Source of the DNA: Prevotella lacticifex
GTDB taxonomy: Bacteria; Bacteroidota; Bacteroidia; Bacteroidales; Bacteroidaceae
Reading direction: 5' to 3'
Length of the DNA stretch: 64,000 bases
Assembly (NCBI RefSeq): GCF_019973375.1
Contig: NZ_BPTV01000001.1
Location: forward strand, 62,001-126,000
The position numbers and the translations under genes were made by a program. Positions 9,413 to 16,652 of the stretch are shown here, in pieces. The notes under the pieces are model-generated. The model had not been told where the DNA came from. It was given only the letters and a program-made list of their open reading frames with translations, and did no database searches. The stretch's first letter is position 1, and the number at the start of each line of letters is the position of its first letter.

Positions 9413-11254
9413 TTAGCGACGGTAGCGTGGTGCACGGTGGCGCGGAGCATAATGACGCTTGCCAAAGGCAGTGTTGCTGAACACGAGGTGGCAGTTGTCG
9501 ACGGTGAAGTCGACATTGAGGTCGTTGACGTCGACGGTGCTTAAGCCAAGATAGTACTGCACGTAGGTCTTTCCGTCATTGCCATTCATCACAGCCTGCA
9601 CGTCGGCGGTTCCGTTACCAACGTTTGTCACCCAGACATTGACCTTAGCGCCGTTCATGGCAGCGAGCCAAGCAGCCCAGTCGCTCTGTCCGCCACTGTT
9701 GACGGCAGTGCTGTAACCGTTGCCCCAACCGTAGTTGTCGGCACGTACGACAGCATATTCGGCGAGAGCCGAGTTGCGCAGAACCACGCAGAAGTTGTTC
9801 CAGTTGTTTGCACCGGAGGTGTAGTTGGTGAACGAGAACTGGCGTGTCTCACCCTGCGGAACATTGATGTCGGCGTTAAGATGTGCGCCCCACCATGCCG
9901 TAGAGTTATCCTCTGCACCGAGAACCGTAGGACTCGGGGTAGCGAATGTCGAAGCCGACTCCTCAACGCGTACTCGTGTCGTTGTCGAGACACCATTGGA
10001 TGTTGAGATTGTAACGTCGTGGGTTCCCGCTGTAGCCGGAACTGACGAGAATGTCAGTGTCGAATTGTCCATCACCCTCTCAGTACCGTCCTTGAACGTT
10101 CCCGTAACCTGCAGGCCTGACGGGTCGAAGGCCAGTGTGCGGTTGGTCATTCCCGTTGTTGCCGGTGAGGTGTAGACGTAGTATTTTCTATGTGCCGGAG
10201 CCTCAGTAACCTTTATCTCCAACGGCATATCCGACACGTTGAATGTAGCCCTTGCCGATATCGGACTTGCAGCGCTCTCACCCTTGAAGGTCTTATTGTA
10301 TATGACGACGAGTGTCTTTTCACCCTCTGTGTCCATATCCGGTACGGCGACGAAGTAGAGCTCGGATGCCGGCACCTCCTTCGTTACTCCTTCCTCGAAG
10401 GTCACCGTAGCCGAAACGCCCTTCATTGCACTGTCGAGCGGTGTGTTGAGCTGTACGTTCTTCGGCACGTTATGGAGCTCCATCGACAGCGGATTCTTGT
10501 CGGCAGCCGACGTATATCCTCCTATTGGTTCCACATTCGATGCCAGGAAGTTGATGTAAGAGCCTTCCGGCACGAGGAAGCACCGGATCTTCTTGTCGGC
10601 AGGATCGCTGTTGAGATTTGGCAGATGGATAGGCTCGAGAAGAGTCTTTGTCACCGTTCCGTTAGTTATCTTGATGCGGAAGGTGTCGGGCTTTGTGCGG
10701 TCGACGGTGAGTGTCACCTTACCACCGAGCTGCTGCAAGCCAGCATCCTTGTTGTCGACAGGCGACATCACCTGCGTACTGTTGGCATACTTGAACCACA
10801 AGTAGTTACCCCACTGTGAGTTATAGGTTGCCGAGTCGCCGGTGTAATCGAAGCGGAAAGCACCATACTCGGTATATCCGGTGCCGCCACGGTCGACATC
10901 ATTGGTCACGACAAGGGCGAAATTCTTGTAGTAAGTATTGTCATCGGGGTTGATGCTGAGGTTGAACTGAGCGTCCCACCGCTGTCCGTCGTCCACCTGA
11001 TAGTACTTTGAGAAGGCCGTCCAGAATCCCGACGTGAAGTCGGTCTTTCCGATGGTATATACATCCTCGTGCATACCCACGAGCTGCTCCTCCTGATTCT
11101 GGGAGTTCTTTGCGTTCTCGATGGAGTCTATCTTCTGCGAAAGCCAGTCGGGAGAGTCCACCTTATATATATCGCCTCCCTCACATCCCGTCAGAGTCAA
11201 CAGCCCCAGGGCTGCCGTACAAAAGACTGATGCTATTTTGTTTAGATATTTCAT
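9413..11254 (-). CDS. Surface glycan-binding lipoprotein (SusE/F position) with duplicated carbohydrate-binding-like domain
   Basis: The lipoprotein signal ends LTLTGC (C24), so the protein is probably displayed on the outer membrane beside SusC/SusD. Residues about 72-247 and 450-594 are related domains, sharing an aromatic start (GFWTAF, AWWGAH), an N-x-F/W-V-V strand and a YTEY/LAEY-to-DNYGWG region; the second also resembles the C-terminal domain of the adjacent GH43 enzyme. Two Ig-like domains (about 250-340 and 345-432) link them, as in other surface glycan-binding proteins. The last 13 residues form a strongly basic tail (HYAPRHRAPRYRR) with no obvious role. It follows susD and precedes an intercistronic stem-loop. 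No enzyme motif is seen; binding is inferred from position and domains. Confidence 0.8.
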   Translation of the reverse strand: MKYLNKIASVFCTAALGLLTLTGCEGGDIYKVDSPDWLSQKIDSIENAKNSQNQEEQLVGMHEDVYTIGKTDFTSGFWTAFSKYYQVDDGQRWDAQFNLSINPDDNTYYKNFALVVTNDVDRGGTGYTEYGAFRFDYTGDSATYNSQWGNYLWFKYANSTQVMSPVDNKDAGLQQLGGKVTLTVDRTKPDTFRIKITNGTVTKTLLEPIHLPNLNSDPADKKIRCFLVPEGSYINFLASNVEPIGGYTSAADKNPLSMELHNVPKNVQLNTPLDSAMKGVSATVTFEEGVTKEVPASELYFVAVPDMDTEGEKTLVVIYNKTFKGESAASPISARATFNVSDMPLEIKVTEAPAHRKYYVYTSPATTGMTNRTLAFDPSGLQVTGTFKDGTERVMDNSTLTFSSVPATAGTHDVTISTSNGVSTTTRVRVEESASTFATPSPTVLGAEDNSTAWWGAHLNADINVPQGETRQFSFTNYTSGANNWNNFCVVLRNSALAEYAVVRADNYGWGNGYSTAVNSGGQSDWAAWLAAMNGAKVNVWVTNVGNGTADVQAVMNGNDGKTYVQYYLGLSTVDVNDLNVDFTVDNCHLVFSNTAFGKRHYAPRHRAPRYRR

Positions 11255-11283
11255 CGTTGTGAAGTTTAAAATTTTGATAGTTG

Positions 11284-13110
11284 TTATTTACCGAGTTCGA
11301 CAACAGGATGCACCGTCCAGCCGTTCTTCTGGAAGTAACCGGCATTGCTGGTACTGTTGTTTGCCGAGTTGCCGACGAGTTTCGGATTCTTGTTTGTCAG
11401 CGTCTGGACGATAGGCTCAAACTCATGTCCCTGGACGTAAGTGTCGAACGACGACTTGAGGTTCACATTCGCTGAGTCGATAGCCGAACCGATGTCAGCG
11501 TGTTTCACGTCCTTACGGAGCCACTCGTTGAACTGAGCGTTCGACCACTGTTCCTTCTTTATTCTCGGGAAAGTCTCGTGATCCTTGAGCTGGTTCTGGC
11601 GGTCCTGAGTGAGATAGAATCCCCAGCGGATGAGGTCGAAGCCACGTCCGAACTCACATCCGAACTCCTTCGGGCGCTCAACGTTTGCGATCTGCTCGAA
11701 GAGCTTGTCCTTTGTCGGGAAGTCGGAGAGCTTCAGGTCCTTGAGATGAGCACGCTCGCGCACCTGGTTAATCCAGTCGATAGCCTGCTGTGTAGGACCG
11801 TTGACCTCGTTCTCGCACTCAGCAGCGCGCAACAGCACGTCGGAGTAGCGCATCAGGCGCAGGTTGATACCGCAGTGAAGACCCGTTGTAACAGAGTTGT
11901 AGAGTCCTGTGCGCATGTTTGTCCACTTGGCGATAGGCAGTCCACCATAGTTATTGTTAGTGCAATACTTCGAGCTGCTTGTCAGCTTCTTTGTGAACTC
12001 CATGTTGCCGAGGGTCTGGTCGTTGCTGTCCCAGTCGGCCTCATAAGTGCCAATGGTCCAGTAGAGACGCGGATCGAGGTGTCCGTCGGTAGTACGCTCA
12101 CTCTTGAAGAGGTTGTAGAGCCATGGCGATGCCGACAGGTCGGCCCATCCACCATCATCACCGGGAGCGAAATTCGACTCGACGGCATGTCCCTGGGTAG
12201 CGTTCTTACTCGTGTTGACAGGTGTCCACTCATCGTCGGAACCCTGAGTGCCATAATCGAGGAACTGAATCTCGAAGAGACTCTCGTCGTTATTCTCGAA
12301 TTCAGAGCCCTCACGGAAGTTATCGCCATAGTTTGCCATCAGTTTGTAAGAGCCGTACTGACCGCCGATGATAGCCTTCAGCACCTCGAGGGCCTGGCTG
12401 TACTTATGGCGCATCATCAGAGCACGTGCATAATAGCCGGCGGCAGCACCGCATGTGGCGCGTCCTTTGGCCCATTCGCCACCCTCATTGCGCGATGGCA
12501 GAAGGGTCATAGCCTCGGAGAGGTCCTTCTCCACCTGGTCGAAAACAATGTCGTACTGGCTTTCGCCGGTCGAATCGGCAGGTGCGTTGGAGGCATAGAG
12601 ACCATCGAGCGACGAATACTGGCTGTAGTCAGTCAGCAACGGCGGGTTCTGGAAGTATCCGGCGAGGGTGTAATACGACAGACCCCGGATGAAGAGCAGC
12701 TGTCCTTTTATTCTCTTCATAGCCTCAGAGAGTTGGGCGTCGTCATTGCCGCACCGCGACAGTCCGAAGTTACAGACGTTGATAGCATAGTAGTAGTCGC
12801 GCCATATCCACCAGTCGATATCTCCGGTGGCCGGATTATCGTAGTCGTCGAAAGGCATATACCACACCTGTGACGAGTTCCACACCTCATCGCCGCGCGT
12901 GACGTCGATGGTGTAGCCCACACGGGCGTTGGTGCCCTCCATGCGTAAGTGATTGTATGCAGCAATGACACTCTCGTTCAGGTCGTCGGCGTTGAAGCCG
13001 AAGGTGGCCGAAGTCTGCTGGTTAGGATTCTCCACGTCCAGCTTGTCATTGCACGATGTCAATGTGCCAAGTCCTAAAACCAGGGCAAGGAAAATTTTAT
13101 TTAGTTTCAT
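11284..13110 (-). CDS. SusD/RagB family outer-membrane glycan-binding lipoprotein
   Basis: SusD-type proteins cap the SusC channel and bind oligosaccharides at the surface. The ATG at 13110 gives MKLNKIFLALVLGLGTLTSC, a lipoprotein signal with Cys20 followed by NDKLDVENPN, typical of SusD starts; the frame runs further upstream but overlaps susC and lacks a signal there. The 608-residue length and the TPR-like helices (QLLFIRGLSYYTLAGYF, ATCGAAAGYYARALMM) and NLRLMRYSDVLLRAAECENEV segment are family hallmarks. It starts 22 nt after the susC stop and is followed 29 nt on by the glycan-binding lipoprotein. The glycan is not readable from this gene; arabinan is suggested by the GH43 enzymes. Confidence 0.95.
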   Translation of the reverse strand: MKLNKIFLALVLGLGTLTSCNDKLDVENPNQQTSATFGFNADDLNESVIAAYNHLRMEGTNARVGYTIDVTRGDEVWNSSQVWYMPFDDYDNPATGDIDWWIWRDYYYAINVCNFGLSRCGNDDAQLSEAMKRIKGQLLFIRGLSYYTLAGYFQNPPLLTDYSQYSSLDGLYASNAPADSTGESQYDIVFDQVEKDLSEAMTLLPSRNEGGEWAKGRATCGAAAGYYARALMMRHKYSQALEVLKAIIGGQYGSYKLMANYGDNFREGSEFENNDESLFEIQFLDYGTQGSDDEWTPVNTSKNATQGHAVESNFAPGDDGGWADLSASPWLYNLFKSERTTDGHLDPRLYWTIGTYEADWDSNDQTLGNMEFTKKLTSSSKYCTNNNYGGLPIAKWTNMRTGLYNSVTTGLHCGINLRLMRYSDVLLRAAECENEVNGPTQQAIDWINQVRERAHLKDLKLSDFPTKDKLFEQIANVERPKEFGCEFGRGFDLIRWGFYLTQDRQNQLKDHETFPRIKKEQWSNAQFNEWLRKDVKHADIGSAIDSANVNLKSSFDTYVQGHEFEPIVQTLTNKNPKLVGNSANNSTSNAGYFQKNGWTVHPVVELGK

Positions 13111-13132
13111 CTTAATGAATTCTATAGGTTTA

Positions 13133-16100
13133 TTAGAAAGTGAAGTGCAATCCGCACATGAACGTACGTGGTGTCGGGAACGAGCAGAAGTTGTATCCCG
13201 GAGTGAACGTACCGCCGGCGAAGTCGACGTTATAGCCCTTGTACGGAGTGATGGTGAAGAGGTTCTGAGCCGACACATACAGTCTTACGTTCGACACATA
13301 GCCATCGAACCACTTATTAGGAAGAGTGTAACCAAGTTCTACGTTGGCGAACTTCCAGTACGAAGCGGCCTGAATCTTTCTTGAACTGAAAAGGTCGTTC
13401 CAAGCGAGAGTGGCGTTGTTGGCTGCGTAGGTGCGCGGCACGTTCGACAGATAAGTTCCGTCGTCCGACCACTGGTTGGCGTTGAGCATAGCCACATCCT
13501 TGTTGCCGTAGCCGTAGCAAGAGTTCAGACTGTTGTAGATATCGTCCGACACGTGGTAGCCAAGGGCTCCATAGGTAGACAGGGTGAAGTCGAAGTTAGC
13601 ATATTCGAGGCGTGCGCTGATACCGAAGTTCACCTTTGGCAGGCCACTGCCGAGGACAGTCTGGTCCTTATCGTCGATGACACCGTCGCCGTTGACATCC
13701 TCATAGTAGCAGTCGCCGACATTGGCACCGGGCTGATAAGCCGTCGTAGCACCCTTCGAAGCGGCATAGGCGTTGAGCTCGTTGAGCTGTTCCTGACTGC
13801 GTATGATACCAGCGTACTTCCAGCCATAGAACTTACCGATCTCCTGGCCCACCTCTGTGATATATGCTCCGGAGATGTACGACGAAGACGTGAAGCCGAG
13901 CTTCTTAACCCTGTTGCGCAGAGTGCTGAGGTTGGCGCTGACCTCCCATTTCAGTTTATGGTCGCGGTTGCGGTATGTTCCCGAGAACTCCCATCCGCTG
14001 TTGTCCATCGTTGCCGCGTTCATTGTCACCGACGTATTTGCCACACCGGCATTTTCCGGCACCGGAACACCGTAAAGCAGGTCCTGAGCGCGGTTCATAT
14101 AGTACTCGGCAGTGAACTCCAAACGGTTGTTGAACATAGCGAGGTCGAGACCGATGTTCTTCGTAATCTTCTTCTCCCAAGAGATATTCTGGCTGACGAA
14201 GTCGGAGATAGCCGAACCGTACACTACATTATTGCCGAAACTATAGCTCATATTGTTACGTGCCATGGTTGCCATGTAAGCATACTCACCGATATTCTCG
14301 TTACCGAGCTGTCCGTAGCTGGCGCGCAGTTTGAGCATGTTGACGATATTCTTTGGCACCTTGAAGAACGGCTCCTTATCGATACGCCATCCCAAAGATA
14401 CTGATGGGAAGTTGTCCCAGTGGTTATACGTTCTCGTGGTACCGTCGCGGCGGATGATAGCCGAGAAGAGGTACTTCTCGTCGTAGTTGTAGTTCAGACG
14501 GGCGAAGTAAGAAGCCAGAGCGTGCTTGTACTCATACGAGCTTGCGTTTCGCTTAGCACCGTTCTGCAGTTGCAGGAAGTAAGGCTCCGTGAAGTCGTTG
14601 GCCCATCCTGTGAGCAGGTCGGTATGCTCTTCCTCGTAGGTGATACCGCCAACGAAATTGATGTTATGCTTACCGAATCTGCCATCGTATGTAATAGTAT
14701 TCTCGGCGAGGGCGTCGCTGTAGTCGCGCGAAGCCTTTGTAAGCTGCTCGTTAGTCTTTGCAAGATACACGCGGTTCGACTGTATCCACGATGGAATCCA
14801 GGTGAAGTCCTTGGCGTGAGTCTTACTATAAGAAAGGTTTATGCGATATGTAAGGTTATGATTCTTGAGATTGAGTCCGAGCATCTTTAAGATGTCCACA
14901 TCAGCTGTTGCCGTTCCGACGAAACGGTCGACGCGTGTGTTTCTCTTCAGCAGATTATTGACGAGCAACGGGTTTGAAGCCGAGATGTCGCCGTGGATAT
15001 TGTCATAGTACACTCCGTAGCCATAAGCATCATAGTTATAGTTGTTTGCCGAGCCCACTTTATCGTCGAGCACCCATGTCGACGGGTCGTAGGCCTTGAT
15101 TGTCGGCTGCATGAGGAGGGTACCGCGGAGCACGTTGGTAACGTCGCCGTAGAGTCCCTGGACATATTCCGATGCATTCGAGATGGCCATATTGTCCTGG
15201 TCGGAGTGAGAGAAGACGGCACTTGTGCGGAACTTGATGAACTTCGTGTCCATAGTGTTGTTCACGCGTGCTGTGTATCGCTTGTAGTTTGGTCCTGCAC
15301 CCTCGATGGCACCTTTCTGCTGGAAGAAGTCAAGACCCACATTATATGTATTGTTCTGTCCGCCACCCGAGAGGTTGACATTGTGGTTTGTACGTGTACC
15401 GGTCTTGAACACCTCCTTGAACCAGTCGGTATTGGTAGCGTCCTGGAAGTGGTACTTTCCGTCCTCACCGAGCTTGTATCCGCCCGGCAGCGGGGTACCC
15501 GAGTTGGAGCAAGCCTGACCAAGATACTGGCTGTACTGGTCGGCATCCATAATATCATAAGTACTGCTTGGTACCACATCCCATCCGTAGTAGCCTGTGT
15601 AGTCGACCTTCAGCGGCTGGTCCTTCTTACCATTCTTTGTTGTGATGATGACGACACCGTTAGCTGCACGCGAACCGTAGATGGCACCAGCCGATGCATC
15701 CTTGAGGATCTGGATAGTCTCAATATCGTTTGGCGAGAAGTCGCGGATCGTTGTTCCCATAGGCACACCGTCGATGACGTACAGTGGAGCCTGCGAGCCA
15801 AAAGTACCGATACCACGTATGCGCACCGACGGGTCGGCACCCGGCTGACCGTCCGATGTAATCTGCACACCGGCAACCTTACCCTCGAGCATTGTAGAGA
15901 TATTTGAGTTCGACACCTTTTTCATCTCGTCGGCGTCGACGATGGCCACCGAACCCGTCAGGTCGGCTTTCTTCTGAGTACCGTAACCGACGACAACGAC
16001 CTGGTCGAGGCTCTTGGCATCGGAAGCGAGCTGAATGCGATCAATGACAGCACGACCCCTTACGGCCACCTCACTGGTCTTGTAGCCGACATAGCTGACC

Positions 16101-16348
16101 TCAAGGACGGCATTGGCCGGAGCGTTGAATTCAAACTTACCGTCGAGGTCGGTGATAGCTCCTGTCGAAGAACCCTTAACCTTCACCGTAGCGCCGATAA
16201 GCGGCTCACCTTGTTCGTCGACAACTGTACCGCTGACCTTAATGGTCTGTGCTTGCTGTGTTACTGCTGCATGGGCCTGAGGAGGACACAGTGAAAGTCC
16301 GCCACCGACTGCAAGCCATACAATAACTGAGAATAGATGTTTTCTCAT
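13133..16348 (-). CDS. SusC/RagA family TonB-dependent outer-membrane transporter
   Basis: This is the oligosaccharide import channel of the arabinan-type PUL. A signal peptide covers residues 1-28. A carboxypeptidase-regulatory-like domain follows (VSGTVVDEQGEPLIGATVKVKG, about 38-107), then the TonB-box-like segment DQVVVVGYG (115-123) and a plug domain with VRIRGIGTFG and PLYVIDGVP. A 22-strand barrel should follow to the terminal aromatic GLHFTF. At 1071 residues it is of normal size. It heads the operon susC-susD-glycan-binding protein-GH43-GH43. The upstream region carries two direct repeats that could be sites for the AraC-type regulator encoded behind it. Confidence 0.96.
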   Translation of the reverse strand: MRKHLFSVIVWLAVGGGLSLCPPQAHAAVTQQAQTIKVSGTVVDEQGEPLIGATVKVKGSSTGAITDLDGKFEFNAPANAVLEVSYVGYKTSEVAVRGRAVIDRIQLASDAKSLDQVVVVGYGTQKKADLTGSVAIVDADEMKKVSNSNISTMLEGKVAGVQITSDGQPGADPSVRIRGIGTFGSQAPLYVIDGVPMGTTIRDFSPNDIETIQILKDASAGAIYGSRAANGVVIITTKNGKKDQPLKVDYTGYYGWDVVPSSTYDIMDADQYSQYLGQACSNSGTPLPGGYKLGEDGKYHFQDATNTDWFKEVFKTGTRTNHNVNLSGGGQNNTYNVGLDFFQQKGAIEGAGPNYKRYTARVNNTMDTKFIKFRTSAVFSHSDQDNMAISNASEYVQGLYGDVTNVLRGTLLMQPTIKAYDPSTWVLDDKVGSANNYNYDAYGYGVYYDNIHGDISASNPLLVNNLLKRNTRVDRFVGTATADVDILKMLGLNLKNHNLTYRINLSYSKTHAKDFTWIPSWIQSNRVYLAKTNEQLTKASRDYSDALAENTITYDGRFGKHNINFVGGITYEEEHTDLLTGWANDFTEPYFLQLQNGAKRNASSYEYKHALASYFARLNYNYDEKYLFSAIIRRDGTTRTYNHWDNFPSVSLGWRIDKEPFFKVPKNIVNMLKLRASYGQLGNENIGEYAYMATMARNNMSYSFGNNVVYGSAISDFVSQNISWEKKITKNIGLDLAMFNNRLEFTAEYYMNRAQDLLYGVPVPENAGVANTSVTMNAATMDNSGWEFSGTYRNRDHKLKWEVSANLSTLRNRVKKLGFTSSSYISGAYITEVGQEIGKFYGWKYAGIIRSQEQLNELNAYAASKGATTAYQPGANVGDCYYEDVNGDGVIDDKDQTVLGSGLPKVNFGISARLEYANFDFTLSTYGALGYHVSDDIYNSLNSCYGYGNKDVAMLNANQWSDDGTYLSNVPRTYAANNATLAWNDLFSSRKIQAASYWKFANVELGYTLPNKWFDGYVSNVRLYVSAQNLFTITPYKGYNVDFAGGTFTPGYNFCSFPTPRTFMCGLHFTF

Positions 16349-16425
16349 TTTAGTTGGTTTAAAGTTATTAATTAGTTATTAGTTTTTAGCAAATACATCG
16401 TTACATGAGTGTAAAACTCACATCG

Positions 16426-16433
16426 CAAAATTA
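16426..16433 (-). promoter_or_regulatory. Candidate -7 element for the susC operon
   Basis: TAATTTTG on the minus strand fits TAnnTTTG and would give a leader of about 75 nt. No TTG is seen at the proper -33 distance, which would suit an activator-dependent promoter. Confidence 0.4.
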
Positions 16434-16472
16434 GTAAGATTGTATTTTTACACGGTAGAATAATTGAAAAAT

Positions 16473-16525
16473 AAGGTGGAAAAATCGCTAATCATCGCAT
16501 ATTAACCCCAAAAAGGTGGAAAAAT
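16473..16525. promoter_or_regulatory. Paired direct repeats upstream of susC, candidate regulator operator
   Basis: AAGGTGGAAAAAT occurs at 16473-16485 and again at 16513-16525, exactly 40 bp apart (near four helical turns). Both lie upstream of the candidate -7 element. AraC-family activators, one of which is encoded next door, typically bind direct repeats. Confidence 0.5.
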
Positions 16526-16604
16526 ACGATATTTCTGATTTTATTTTTACCATTAACACATCGTCAAACGTGTTTTTCATTGATGTGTCGTTGGCAACCT
16601 TGCC

Positions 16605-16641
16605 GCCACCGGCATGGCTGCCGATGTCCGTCGCCGGTGGC
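16605..16641 (-). terminator. Stem-loop after the PUL regulator gene
   Basis: GCCACCGGC (16605-16613) pairs with GCCGGTGGC (16633-16641), a 9-bp perfect GC-rich stem just past the regulator stop. No strong T-run follows, so it may act as a weak or factor-assisted terminator before the susC promoter. Confidence 0.45.
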
Positions 16642-16652
16642 AGGCATAGTAT

